A DNA stretch of 64,000 bases from Marinihelvus sp963695135 (GTDB lineage: Bacteria; Pseudomonadota; Gammaproteobacteria; Xanthomonadales; SZUA-36), in assembly GCA_963695135.1 (NCBI GenBank), contig CAVOGA010000005.1:141965-205964 (forward strand), read 5' to 3'. Under the pieces are notes generated by a model, which searched no databases, was not told where the DNA came from, and saw only the letters and a list, made by a program, of their open reading frames with translations. Each line of letters opens with the position of its first letter. Within the stretch, counting starts at the first letter, position 1. Positions 27,141-36,599 of the stretch are shown here, piece after piece. The translations under genes and the position numbers were made by a program.

Positions 27141-27887
27141 TCAATCATCGTCATCGTCGTCGTGATCACTTTCCCGCCCGGACCCATGCCCGCCGTACTC
27201 ATGACCTTCGTCCTCACCCAGCTGGAGCGTGGTGCCGAACAATTGCAGGGACCGGCTCTGTACATCGTAGTTTTTGTACAAATTAAGTCCAAATGCGACC
27301 ACCAGGGCAATCAGCAGGACTCCGAACGCTGATCTCGAAGAGCTGATCGTCTCCTTGACCGGAACATCCGTCTTTTTGCCATCGACCATGCTGAGTCCGA
27401 TCATTTCCTTATGGCGAATGCTGTGAAACACCACGCCGGCGACGTGCAGCACGACAACCACGATAAATGCATCCGCGAACAGCTCATGGATATCCTCGAA
27501 GGCGTCCTCGTTGCCTGATGCCATCAGGTAGCCGGTGGTGGCCAGCCCGAGCGCCAGGAACATCATGATAATACCGGCCCAGCTCGATGCGGGGTTGTGC
27601 CCGGCCCAGCGCTTCTTGTCACCTGAAAGCATCCCCTTGAAGTAGCCCACGAGGGCCAGGGGGTTCAGGGAAAAATCCGAAAACCGGGCATGTTGCGTAC
27701 CGAAAACGCCCCACACGATTCGCAGCAGGACCAGGAAACCGAGTGTAAGCCCCGCCAGCGAGTGATAGTTGAACCAGGAAGAATCGTCATCGAGCGTATT
27801 GGCGATGATAAAGGCGGTTAAAAACAGGCCGGCGAAAAGCCAGTGAAACAGTCGTGTGGGTAAGTCGTATACCAGTTGGCGGCTCAT
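27141..27887 (-). CDS. Cytochrome b561 family protein with acidic His-rich tail
   Basis: A 248-residue di-heme b cytochrome paralogous to 23899-24687. LVYDLPTRLFHWLFAG begins helix 1; YHSLAGLTLGFLVLLRIVWG and VLHVAGVVFHSIRHKEMIGL carry further heme histidines. After the last helix (about 200-217) the protein ends in a short periplasmic-type tail with His-Glu and His-Asp runs finishing in six Asp residues, a possible metal-binding extension. CAGGAG stands 7 bases before ATG 27887, a strong start. First gene of the cytochrome-luxR-SLC13-cytochrome set. Confidence 0.87.
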   Translation of the reverse strand: MSRQLVYDLPTRLFHWLFAGLFLTAFIIANTLDDDSSWFNYHSLAGLTLGFLVLLRIVWGVFGTQHARFSDFSLNPLALVGYFKGMLSGDKKRWAGHNPASSWAGIIMMFLALGLATTGYLMASGNEDAFEDIHELFADAFIVVVVLHVAGVVFHSIRHKEMIGLSMVDGKKTDVPVKETISSSRSAFGVLLIALVVAFGLNLYKNYDVQSRSLQLFGTTLQLGEDEGHEYGGHGSGRESDHDDDDDD

Positions 27888-28126
27888 TTTGGGACTCCTG
27901 TACGAAACGGACGGAAATGTCCGCTTCAGGGTCAATATCGACCCGGAGGTCCCCTCTTGCTATTGACCATATGGCCTAAACCGGGAAAACGGCGGGGCCC
28001 AGGCCCCGGCAGGGTGCAATTCGGGCTATGGACGGAGCCGCCACGGGGTCGAATTCAACTTTTCACATTAGCCCGGCGCAGGCAGCGGCGTCTGTTCGGC
28101 AACAGACCGAGGGGAAGGGCTCGCGG

Positions 28127-29008
28127 CTAGCGGCCTTCGCCCATGGCCTCGATCAGCTCCTTGAGCAGCGTATTGGGAAACTGCCGCGCCAGCGTAATGG
28201 CGGCAAACTGCTCGAAAATGTCGGGGAACCGCTCGATTTCAACCAGGCGTCCGGAGGCCAGCTCATCCTGGACCACGATCGGCGGGGTAACGACGACACC
28301 CTGGTTACGTCGGGCCAGCAGCCGCAACAGCGCCATGTCATCAACCTCTGCGATGATTTTCGGGCGCAGGTTATGGCGTTCGACAAAGGCATCGAAGGCG
28401 CCACGAATCGCGGTCTCGATGGTGGGCACCACGACCGGCTCCTCCGCCAGGGTGTCGCACAGCGACCGGCCGGGTATTTTCCGCTCCGGATAGCCGACCA
28501 GGCTGACCGGCTGGCGGGCCAGGGGCTGCACAATCCACGGTGTGACCGCGTCACGCGGCGGCACCGTGTTGGTCAGCACCACGTCCACCCGGTGTGCCTC
28601 CAGCAGCCTGAGCATCTCATCCAGGGTGCCGGAGCGGACCGTCATCGCGACGTCTTCGCGGCCGATCACCGGCGACAGGAACTCGATCTGGAGGTTGCGC
28701 GACAGCGTGGCGAGCACCCCGATGCGCAAAACCTCGACGGACCGGGACTCACCGCGCAGGGTGCTGACCAGTTCATTGCCGCTGGCAAAGATGACATCCG
28801 CATAATCCAGGGCCCGCTGCCCGGCCCCGGTCAGGGTCAGCTGCCGGCCCGTGCGGTCGAACAGCTCGTGTCCAAGCTGTTCCTCGAGCTTCTTGATCTG
28901 CAGCGACAGGGCGGACTGGGAAACATGCAGCTGCTCCGCGGCTCGCGTAAGGTTGCCGTTGTGGGCGACGGCCCAGAAATAGCGCAGGTGGTTGTAGTTC
29001 AGTCGCAC
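28127..29008 (-). CDS. LysR-type regulator (NhaR-like), divergent from dabBA
   Basis: A 293-residue LysR-family regulator. The winged helix-turn-helix is at about residues 3-62 (LNYNHLRYFWAVAHNGNLTR, VSQSALSLQIKKLEEQLG), followed by a substrate-binding domain that senses an effector. The N-terminus is close to NhaR, the regulator type often found beside dab genes. It is divergent from dabB with 138 bases between, the usual LysR arrangement, and a palindrome at 29045-29063 is the candidate binding site. The regulatory target is inferred from position. Confidence 0.9.
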   Translation of the reverse strand: MRLNYNHLRYFWAVAHNGNLTRAAEQLHVSQSALSLQIKKLEEQLGHELFDRTGRQLTLTGAGQRALDYADVIFASGNELVSTLRGESRSVEVLRIGVLATLSRNLQIEFLSPVIGREDVAMTVRSGTLDEMLRLLEAHRVDVVLTNTVPPRDAVTPWIVQPLARQPVSLVGYPERKIPGRSLCDTLAEEPVVVPTIETAIRGAFDAFVERHNLRPKIIAEVDDMALLRLLARRNQGVVVTPPIVVQDELASGRLVEIERFPDIFEQFAAITLARQFPNTLLKELIEAMGEGR

Positions 29009-29044
29009 GTTCCAGGCTCCGGGGGAATCAGGCAGTTCGCTGTA

Positions 29045-29063
29045 CGTTCTATTTTATAGAACG
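29045..29063. promoter_or_regulatory. Candidate LysR operator in the dab intergenic region
   Basis: A perfect inverted repeat, CGTTCTAT then TTT then ATAGAACG, lies midway between the LysR and dabB starts. It sits at the edge of a very AT-rich stretch (29064-29100) that probably holds the promoters. The dyad fits LysR-type sites. Function is inferred. Confidence 0.6.
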
Positions 29064-29146
29064 ATTCTTTTAAATCTTTATATTTTATATATCATAGCAT
29101 TTTCTGCAAACTGCGCCCCGTTCACCCACATCTGGAACGGTAGGCC

Positions 29147-30736
29147 ATGACTGATCAACTGCTCTACGCATTACCCTTGCTGGTTCCCTTCGCTTTTGCG
29201 CTGTTGGGAATGGCGTTTTTTGCCGGCCTTGAGCCCCGCGAACAGGCACGGCGCGGCATTCTCACCGCCGCCTTCCTGCCCGGCGTACTGGCCCTGGCAT
29301 CAATAGTACTGCTGGCGGTGCAAGGCCCGGACAACAGCCCGACCTGGGGCATGGGTGATGTCGGCCTGTCCGTGCACCTGGATGCCCTTTCCGCCACCAT
29401 GCTGTTGCTGGTGAGCTTTCTCGGCGCCGTGGTGCTCGGCTTCAGCATCCGCTACCTCGACGGCGACCCGCGGCACCGGTCCTTCCTCGGACAGCTGTGC
29501 CTGACCCTGGCATCCGTCAGCCTGCTGGTGATCGCCGGCAACCTGTACCAGCTGTTCGCGGCCTGGGTCGCCATGAGCATCAGCCTGCACGGCCTGCTCC
29601 TGTTCCGCCGGGAGCGCGCCGGCGCGCAGCTGGCCGCGCGCAAAAAGTTTGCCCTGGCCCGCATCGGCGACGTCGCCCTGTTCACGGCCTGTGCCCTGAT
29701 TATCTGGCAAAGCGGCACCGCCGACCTGACCGCGCTGAGCGCCTGGATTGGCCAGCAACCCACTGCCGCATCCGGCTTGCCGCTGGCCTTTGCCGCCGGC
29801 CTGATCGCCCTGGCCGCGGTGCTCAAATCCGCGCAGTTCCCGACCCACGGCTGGCTGGTGGAGGTCATGGAAACGCCGACCCCGGTTTCAGCGCTGCTGC
29901 ACGCGGGCATCGTGAATGCCGGCGGCTTCCTGCTGCTGCGTTTTGCGGACCTGATGCTGCTGTTTCCCGCCATCATGCTGTCGATTGCCGCCCTGGGCGC
30001 GCTGACCGCCGTCTTCGGATCCCTGGTCATGCTTACCCAGACCAACCAGAAGGGCTTGCTGGCCTACTCCACGGTATCCCAGATGGGCTTCATGCTGTTT
30101 CAGTGTGGCCTTGGCGCCTTTGCCGCCGCCGGGCTGCACCTGGTCGGTCATTCGCTCTACAAGGCCTATGCCTTCCTGGCGTCGGGCACGGCGGTAGCGG
30201 AGGTTCGCGATAACCGGCCACCGGCGCTCGCCGCTGCGGCGCCCGTTGCCCGCGGTGCGCGACTGGGCCTGTTGCTGGCCGGCGCCGTCGTCTACGTCCT
30301 GCTTGGCAACTACTTCGGTACGACCTGGCAGACCCAGCCCGTGGTCTTCACCCTCGGCGCGGTCTTTATGCTCGGTATCTGGATCTTCCTGGCCAGCGGG
30401 CTCGGCGCCCGGGACTGGACGGCGGCCCTGGCGCTGCGGGTCATCGGCGGGGTGGCATTGACTGGCACCGCCTACTTCGCACTGCAGGCCGCTGCGGCGC
30501 GGATTCTGGCCAACGCCGTTCCCGCCACCGTGCCCCCCGGCGCCTTCGGCCAGGCGCTGCTGGCGCTGGTGCTCCTGCTGTTCCTGGCCCTGGCGGTCGC
30601 CCAGGTTTTGCCGGCGCAACGCTGGTCGCGCCTGGCCGGATCACTGCGCATCCACGCCGCCCGCGGCTTTTACGTCAACCTGCTGATCAATCGACTGATC
30701 GGCGCCTACCGCTATCGAGGTGCTCGCAATGCTTGA
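29147..30736 (+). CDS. dabB: DabB, membrane subunit of the inorganic-carbon pump
   Basis: A 529-residue polytopic protein of the proton-conducting NuoL/MrpA family. About fourteen hydrophobic helices include THGWLVEVMETPTPVSALLH and AGIVNAGGFLLLRFADLM, the family's proton-channel helices. Next to a DabA (DUF2309) gene it is the coupling subunit of the DAB complex. In Halothiobacillus that complex drives one-way hydration of CO2 to bicarbonate using the cation gradient. ATG 29147 follows GGAACGGTAGG. Its stop overlaps the dabA start, so the two are co-translated. Confidence 0.93.
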   Translation: MTDQLLYALPLLVPFAFALLGMAFFAGLEPREQARRGILTAAFLPGVLALASIVLLAVQGPDNSPTWGMGDVGLSVHLDALSATMLLLVSFLGAVVLGFSIRYLDGDPRHRSFLGQLCLTLASVSLLVIAGNLYQLFAAWVAMSISLHGLLLFRRERAGAQLAARKKFALARIGDVALFTACALIIWQSGTADLTALSAWIGQQPTAASGLPLAFAAGLIALAAVLKSAQFPTHGWLVEVMETPTPVSALLHAGIVNAGGFLLLRFADLMLLFPAIMLSIAALGALTAVFGSLVMLTQTNQKGLLAYSTVSQMGFMLFQCGLGAFAAAGLHLVGHSLYKAYAFLASGTAVAEVRDNRPPALAAAAPVARGARLGLLLAGAVVYVLLGNYFGTTWQTQPVVFTLGAVFMLGIWIFLASGLGARDWTAALALRVIGGVALTGTAYFALQAAAARILANAVPATVPPGAFGQALLALVLLLFLALAVAQVLPAQRWSRLAGSLRIHAARGFYVNLLINRLIGAYRYRGARNA

Positions 30737-33251
30737 AGCCAACATCATGACCCCCGCTGAGGACCTGGTCTGCGATTCAGCCGACAAGGCTGCCGCCCCG
30801 GCTGAGAATCGCGCGCCGGGCGAGGCGCAGGAACAACGCTGCTCCCCGGCGCAAGCCGTCGAACAAGCAGCCCTGGCCGCAGGCAACCGGATTGCGCCGC
30901 TGTGGCCGCTGCAACACTTTGTTGCGGTCAACCCGCTGCTCGGTCTTGCGCAACAGTCCCTGTCCGCGAGCGGCCGCATCCTGGCCCGCAGCACCGGCGC
31001 CCGGCTGACCATGCCGCGCGCTTACTATCGTGATGCGATCACCAGCGGAGAGATCAGCGACCAGGACCTGGCCGCAGCCCTCCGCGAACTGCAGCACGAG
31101 TTACCCGGGCCCCTGACGCTTGAGCAGATTCACGCGCAAGCCAATGAGACCGGAACGGATCCGGCGGCGCTGAAGCTGCCCACGGTAGCCAGCATCGCCG
31201 CGCAGCTCACCGGCACGGACTGGGAGGCCGTGATCGTCGAGTCGATCTCGGGCTGGGCAGGCGACTATTACGACCGCGGCATTGCCCCGTGGACTTCCCC
31301 GCTGCGCGAACTGGAGCCCTTGCCGGCCTACCTGGCCCTGGCCCGCTCCGATCGCAGCGCCGAACTGCTCGGCCTGCGGGAGGCCCGCGCCGCTTTTGCG
31401 GCACTGCCCGCGAACCCGGAGGTAATGCTGCAGGAGCTCACCACGACCCTGGAGGTTCCCGCCGCCGGAATGGAGAACTACTTCCACCGGCTGCTGGCCG
31501 ATATTAGCGGCTGGGCCGGCCACGCCCGCTATGCGGGCTGGGGAGCGGAGCTTGGCGGCGACGCCCCGCGCGCAACGCTGCCGCTGCTGGCGGCCCGGGC
31601 GGCCTGGGAGCTGGTGCTGTATCGCACGCTGGATTCCGCAGAGCTGCGCAAGGCCTGGGCTGATTGCCGGAGTCAGCTGGCCTGCGAAGATGCCCGCGAG
31701 TGGCGCACTCAGCAGGCGGCAGACCACGTCTTGCACCTGGCCTTCGAGCGCGCAACACAGCGCCGCCTGGCGGGCCGGCTTCAACAATCGGCAACGCAGA
31801 CAAGCGCGACGGCGCAGGAACGGGCAACCTGCCAGGCCGTGTTCTGCATCGACGTACGGTCCGAGCGCCTGCGGCGGGCCTTCGAGCAGGCGTCGCCGGG
31901 TTCCGAAACCCTGGGCTTTGCCGGGTTCTTCGGCCTCGCGGCGGCACGCCGCGATGCGGCTGGAGATGCCACGGCGCGCTGCCCGGTGCTGCTGGAGCCG
32001 CAGTTCACGGTGGATGAAACGGCGTGTGGATCAAAGGGCGAAGCGCCCGGGTTTGGCGCCACACAGGCCCGCGGCCTGGCCGCACGCTGGTCACAGTTCC
32101 GGCGCGCCGCCGTTGCCAGCTTCGGCTACGTGGAGGCCCTGGGCCTGTTCTACGCGCCGGGCCTGTTGCGCGCCGCCTGGGGCCGCTTTACCGGCAAGGG
32201 ACCGGAGCCGGCCTCGGTCAGTCGTGACTCAACCCTCCATTTCGGGCTTGAGCTGCCGCAACGCCTGGACCTGGCCGAGGGCATCCTGCGCGGCATGTCC
32301 CTGACCGATCACTTCGCGCAGCTGGTGCTGTTTGTCGGTCACGGCTCCTCCTCGGCCAACAACCCTTACGCCTCCGGTCTGGACTGCGGCGCTTGCGGCG
32401 GTCATGCGGGCGACATGAATGCACGGCTCGCCGCCTTGCTGCTGAACGACCCTGAGGTTCGCGCCGGACTGGTGACCCGCGGCATTGAAGTACCGGAAGA
32501 CACCGTATTCATCGCCGGGCTGCACAACACGACGACCGACGAGGTGGAACTGGCGGCCGGTGACGATCTGCCGGCAGAAGCCGCGACGCGGGTGCCGGAA
32601 CTGCGCCAGCAACTGGCCCGGGCCGGCGCCCTGGTGCGTGCCGAGCGCGCACCGACCCTTGGCGTCAGCGAGGCCGTGGGTGGAGATCCCTTTGCACGGC
32701 GGGCGACGGACTGGTCCGAGGTGCGCCCGGAGTGGGGTCTGGCGGGCTGCGCCGCGTTTATCGCCGCCCCGCGCAGCCGCACCCGCGCGGCGGGACTGGA
32801 TGGTCGCAGCTTCCTGCACAGCTATGACTGGCGTGACGATGCAGACTTCCAGGTGCTCGAGGTCATCATGACCGCGCCGCTGGTCGTGGCGAGCTGGATC
32901 ACGCTGCAATATTTCGCCTCCAGCGTAGACAACCGCCACTTCGGCAGCGGTGACAAGACCCTGCACAACGTGGTTGGCGGGCTTGGCGTGCTGGAGGGGG
33001 CCGGTGGCGATCTGCGCACAGGTCTGCCCTGGCAATCCGTCCACAACGGCCGGTCACTGGTCCATGAACCGGTGCGCCTGACAGCGATCATCGAGGCGCC
33101 GCGTGACGCCCTCAACGACATCATCGACCGGCATGAACCGCTGCGTCAGCTGATCGACAACGAATGGATCCAGCTGCACGCCATGGACGGGCAGGGCCAA
33201 CTGTGGCGGCGCGCCGATGCAGGCAAAGCCTGGATTCCGGTGGAGGTGTAA
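30729..33251 (+). CDS. dabA: DabA, carbonic-anhydrase-like subunit (DUF2309)
   Basis: An 840-residue cytoplasmic, membrane-associated protein of the UPF0753/DUF2309 family, which holds a zinc site resembling a beta-carbonic anhydrase. From ATG 30729 the expected ligands are present: C373 and D375 (FCIDVRSERLRRAFE), H538 (FVGHGSSS) and C553 (GLDCGACGGHAG). The His-to-Cys spacing of 15 equals that of the characterised Halothiobacillus protein. GAGG lies 8 bases before the ATG; a GTG at 30720 is possible. It overlaps dabB by 8 bases. No RuBisCO or carboxysome gene is in view, so the bicarbonate may feed carboxylases of central metabolism. Confidence 0.95.
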   Translation: MLEANIMTPAEDLVCDSADKAAAPAENRAPGEAQEQRCSPAQAVEQAALAAGNRIAPLWPLQHFVAVNPLLGLAQQSLSASGRILARSTGARLTMPRAYYRDAITSGEISDQDLAAALRELQHELPGPLTLEQIHAQANETGTDPAALKLPTVASIAAQLTGTDWEAVIVESISGWAGDYYDRGIAPWTSPLRELEPLPAYLALARSDRSAELLGLREARAAFAALPANPEVMLQELTTTLEVPAAGMENYFHRLLADISGWAGHARYAGWGAELGGDAPRATLPLLAARAAWELVLYRTLDSAELRKAWADCRSQLACEDAREWRTQQAADHVLHLAFERATQRRLAGRLQQSATQTSATAQERATCQAVFCIDVRSERLRRAFEQASPGSETLGFAGFFGLAAARRDAAGDATARCPVLLEPQFTVDETACGSKGEAPGFGATQARGLAARWSQFRRAAVASFGYVEALGLFYAPGLLRAAWGRFTGKGPEPASVSRDSTLHFGLELPQRLDLAEGILRGMSLTDHFAQLVLFVGHGSSSANNPYASGLDCGACGGHAGDMNARLAALLLNDPEVRAGLVTRGIEVPEDTVFIAGLHNTTTDEVELAAGDDLPAEAATRVPELRQQLARAGALVRAERAPTLGVSEAVGGDPFARRATDWSEVRPEWGLAGCAAFIAAPRSRTRAAGLDGRSFLHSYDWRDDADFQVLEVIMTAPLVVASWITLQYFASSVDNRHFGSGDKTLHNVVGGLGVLEGAGGDLRTGLPWQSVHNGRSLVHEPVRLTAIIEAPRDALNDIIDRHEPLRQLIDNEWIQLHAMDGQGQLWRRADAGKAWIPVEV

Positions 33252-33340
33252 CTGGCATTCCGCCCGGGGCTTTTACTCTGACCCCAAACATGCGGTGGGC
33301 GCATACTGTGGGTATGTGCAACAAGCCACGGGACTGACCC

Positions 33341-34672
33341 ATGTCGATCAAGCTTACCGCCAGAGCCTCAGCGCTCACCCTTGCGTGCGCCGCAACCACC
33401 GTGTTCCTCGCCTGCAGCGCCCAGGCGCCGTTGGTGCGCGATGTGGGCCCGGACCCGGAGTTGCCGCCACCGGAAAAATCCCTGCTGCCGACGGTCAACA
33501 TCGCCCCGGCTATCGGCTGGAGCCAGGGCGGTACGCCGCTGGCCGCCGGGGGCCTGGCGGTGAATGCCTTCGCAGCCGGGCTTGATCACCCACGCTGGCT
33601 GTACCTGCTCCCGAACGGGGATGTCCTGGTCGCTGAAAGCAATGCGCCGCAGCGCCCGGACGACAGCAAGGGCCTGCGCGGCTGGATTGCGGGCAAGATC
33701 ATGTCCAAAGCGGGCGCCACCGTCCCCAGCGCCGACCGCATCACCCTGTTACGCGACACGGACAACGATGGCGCCGCAGACCTGCAAACCGTGTTCCTTG
33801 AGGGGCTGCACTCGCCCTTCGGCATGTACCTGCACGGCGGTCAGCTGATCGTTGCCAATACGGATGAGCTGGTCAGCTTCGATTACACAACCGGAACCAC
33901 GTCACTGTCAGGTCCCGGCAAGGTCATTGCGCAGCTCCCTGCCGGGCCCATCAATCACCACTGGACCAAGAATGTCATCGGCATTCCCGGCACCGACGAG
34001 GTGCTGGTCACCGTGGGGTCGAACAGCAACATCGCCGAAAACGGCATGGACAAGGAGGTGAATCGGGCGGCGATACTGCGGGTCAGCCTGCAAACCGGGG
34101 AGACCAGCGTTTTCGCCAGCGGGCTGCGCAACCCGAACGGGCTGGCCTGGCAGCCGCAGAGCGGCATGCTGTGGACCACGGTCAACGAGCGCGACGAGCT
34201 GGGCGATAACCTGGTGCCGGATTATATGACCTCGGTGCAGGAAGGGGCTTTTTACGGCTGGCCTTACAGCTACTACGGTCAACACATCGACGAGCGGGTA
34301 AAGCCGCAGAACCCGGAGCTGGTGGCCAGCGCCATCGCGCCGGACTACGCGCTGGGCGCGCACACCGCATCGCTGGGCCTGGCTTTCTATGAGGGTGACC
34401 TGTTGCCCGCGCGCTATCGCAACGGGGCATTTATCGGGCAGCACGGCTCCTGGAACCGCGAACAATTGGCCGGCTACAAGGTGGTCTTTGTCGAGTTTGA
34501 AAGCGGCGAGCCGGTGGGGCTTCCGCAGGACATACTGACCGGTTTCATCACCGAGGGCGGCGATGCGCGCGGGCGCCCGGTCGGGGTAATCGAGGATGGC
34601 CAGGGAGCGCTGCTGGTCGCTGACGACGTGGGTAACGTCATTTGGCGGATCAGCCCGGACAATGCCCGTTAA
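33341..34672 (+). CDS. Sorbosone/glucose dehydrogenase-like beta-propeller lipoprotein
   Basis: A 443-residue exported protein. Its N-terminus is a signal peptide with a plausible lipobox (VFLAC, Cys25). The rest is a six-bladed propeller of the GSDH/L-sorbosone dehydrogenase family, which uses PQQ: DHPRWLYLLPNGDVLVAE, GLHSPFGMYL, SGLRNPNGLAWQPQSGMLW and VNERDELGDNLVPDYMTSV are family signatures. FIGQHGSWNR and GRPVGVIEDGQGALLVADDV close the fold. The sugar substrate is unknown and no PQQ genes are nearby. It lies downstream of dabA but is separated by 89 bases. Confidence 0.87.
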   Translation: MSIKLTARASALTLACAATTVFLACSAQAPLVRDVGPDPELPPPEKSLLPTVNIAPAIGWSQGGTPLAAGGLAVNAFAAGLDHPRWLYLLPNGDVLVAESNAPQRPDDSKGLRGWIAGKIMSKAGATVPSADRITLLRDTDNDGAADLQTVFLEGLHSPFGMYLHGGQLIVANTDELVSFDYTTGTTSLSGPGKVIAQLPAGPINHHWTKNVIGIPGTDEVLVTVGSNSNIAENGMDKEVNRAAILRVSLQTGETSVFASGLRNPNGLAWQPQSGMLWTTVNERDELGDNLVPDYMTSVQEGAFYGWPYSYYGQHIDERVKPQNPELVASAIAPDYALGAHTASLGLAFYEGDLLPARYRNGAFIGQHGSWNREQLAGYKVVFVEFESGEPVGLPQDILTGFITEGGDARGRPVGVIEDGQGALLVADDVGNVIWRISPDNAR

Positions 34673-34685
34673 AGCGAACCCCGGA

Positions 34686-34724
34686 CAAAAAAACGCCCAG
34701 TCCCTCGTTGGATAGACCAGGCGT
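34686..34724 (-). terminator. Possible minus-strand terminator hairpin
   Basis: ACGCC..GTC pairs with GAC..GGCGT with a 2-nt internal mismatch (34693-34724). On the minus strand it is followed by seven T residues. It points against the flanking plus-strand genes, so its transcript is unknown. On the plus strand it has no T tract. Confidence 0.35.
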
Positions 34725-34933
34725 ATAAACCCCCCCTACGTATTCCAGGACCAGGGCGCAATCTTTTGCCATGGCCAGAAACCTGAACCGGCCGTTTCTG
34801 CCGCGTCAGTGAACAATCTACGCTTTGCAATGGAACAAGTCGGTGCGCTAGCGCGCCAAGGCCGAGAATTGGAATTAGTTGCAGGATTACGCGGCTGATA
34901 TCATGAAGGCTCAGGGACAGATATGGCCTCAGG

Positions 34934-35770
34934 ATGACGCATAGCGATTTTGGCAAGATTCTCGTAGCGGCAATGCTGCTTCTGACCTTGCCCCCGGCCG
35001 TCGCCGGGCAAATGTTCGCTGACGGGTTTGAGTCCAACGACCTGCCGGTCATCCCCGGCAGCACGGACCCAACCTCCAGCAGGCATACGGCCCGGCCGCT
35101 GGGCAGCACCGCGGCGGGCCAGGGCTATTACGAGTACCTGCCCCCAGGTTACAGCGATGCGCAGCGCTATCCGCTGCTGATCTTTCGTCCATGGTCTCGG
35201 CGAGAACGGCAATGGCGGCAGTGAACTCTCAAGAGTACTGAGCAACGGCCCGCCCCGGCTGATCAACCGCGATGAATGGGATGCAACGCTACCCTTCGTG
35301 GTGCTGTCGCCCCAACGCAGCGGCGGCGGCTGCACGTCCAGCAGCCAGATCAAGGCGCTGATCGATTTTGCCATCGGGGAATATGCGCGTTAACACGGAC
35401 CGCGTGCTACCTGACCGGCCTGAGTTGCGGCGCGATCGGCAGCTGGAGCTATGCCGGCAACTTCATCAACACGCAGATCGCCGCCATGGTGCCCATTGCC
35501 GGTAACGGCAACGGCGCCTTCAGCCAGGCCGGCTGTGCGCTGGGCGACCTGCCGATCTGGGCCTTTCATGGCGACAGCGACCCCACGGTGAACGTTTCCG
35601 GCACCACCGGGCCGATCAACAACCTGCTGGCCTGCGATCCGGCGCCCGCGAATGTCCAGATGACCATTTACCCCGGCGTGGGTCATAACTCCTGGTCCCG
35701 CACCTATGACCTGAGCGCCGGGCATGACATTTACCAGTGGATGCTGCAGTTTCAGCGGCCGGGGCAATAG
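34934..35770 (+). CDS. Secreted alpha/beta-hydrolase (esterase/depolymerase-like), three frameshifts
   Basis: Three frames together encode one exported esterase of the polyhydroxybutyrate-depolymerase/feruloyl-esterase type. A signal peptide (cleaved near VAG) is followed by FADGFES, then YYEYLPPGY. The frame shifts near 35183-35186 into FVHGLGENGNGGS (oxyanion region), near 35388 into RVNTDRV, and at 35407 into YLTGLSCGAIGSW with nucleophile Ser. Asp (FHGDSDPTVN) and His (GVGHNSW) complete the triad. Removing one T at 35183-35185 and one C at 35407, and repairing the CG-repeat at 35388, restores a single protein of about 278 residues. The intact catalytic residues argue for sequencing error. 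Confidence 0.78.
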
Positions 35771-36008
35771 CATCTCCCGTGCGCCGCGGGTGCCTGCCGC
35801 TGCTGCCTGGACCCTGAACCCCATATCCCGCACGAACTGCAATTGTTGGTCACCGAAGATCGTCAAATCTTTTCCCTGGTAACGGTTGTTTGAGCCGGTG
35901 TCCCGGGGAATGGCGTGGAGCGCTTTCCGTGTTGAACGGGGGAGCTCCAGCCCCGCAAAACGCGGTATAGCGTATGATCTGCGCATCCTCTTCCGTCCAA
36001 GGACCGCG

Positions 36009-36599
36009 ATGAACCCTATGCAACGCAGATACTGGCTGCGCCTCGCCCTGTTCGGTTCGCTGGCCACGCCGCTGCTGCACGTGGTGGTGCTCCTCGCCAA
36101 CGGTCAGAACCCCGTTTCAACGCCGATCAGCGAGCTGAGCCGCGGCACGCTCGGCATCGTGCAGACGGGGGCACTCGTGATATTCGGCGCGGCACACATC
36201 GCCCTGGCGATCGCGCTCGGCGGCCTGGACCGGGGCCGCCTGTGGCCCTTTGCGCGGCTCCTGCTGGTCGCCGGCGGCATCGGTAACGCCTACCTGGCCT
36301 GGTATTTCATGACCGCGCCGGAATCAACGCTTTACGGACCCGATGCCAACGACCCCCTGTGGATCCTCGCCAGCGTGACCGGCATCGCCATGGGCGCGGT
36401 TCAGCCGGGGCTGGCGCGCCAGGCGCGAGGTTTGAGCATATTCGCCGTGCTGGTGCTCGGTATCTGGCTGTGGCTGATCCCGCTGATTCTGCTGGTCAAT
36501 GAGCACTGGCTGGGGCTGTACGAGCGCATCGTCGGCCTGACCTACGTGGTCTGGATGAGCGGGGTGAGCTACGGCCTGCTGCGGACCGAGCGGCCATGA
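36009..36599 (+). CDS. DUF998-type membrane protein
   Basis: A 196-residue inner-membrane protein with about five or six hydrophobic helices (first at about 10-28). The loop PVSTPISELSRGTLGIVQTG after helix 1 is the signature I associate with DUF998. The function is unknown. ATG 36009 follows AAGGA. The frame is open upstream to 35886 but that part is not membrane-like. Its stop overlaps the amidohydrolase start by four bases (ATGA), implying co-translation. Confidence 0.75.
   Translation: MNPMQRRYWLRLALFGSLATPLLHVVVLLANGQNPVSTPISELSRGTLGIVQTGALVIFGAAHIALAIALGGLDRGRLWPFARLLLVAGGIGNAYLAWYFMTAPESTLYGPDANDPLWILASVTGIAMGAVQPGLARQARGLSIFAVLVLGIWLWLIPLILLVNEHWLGLYERIVGLTYVVWMSGVSYGLLRTERP

Noticed and set aside
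34669..35109. 146-residue minus-strand frame next to the minus-strand hairpin at 34693
   Set aside because: It would be transcribed toward the hairpin, but its product is unlike any family and it lies opposite the esterase signal sequence.
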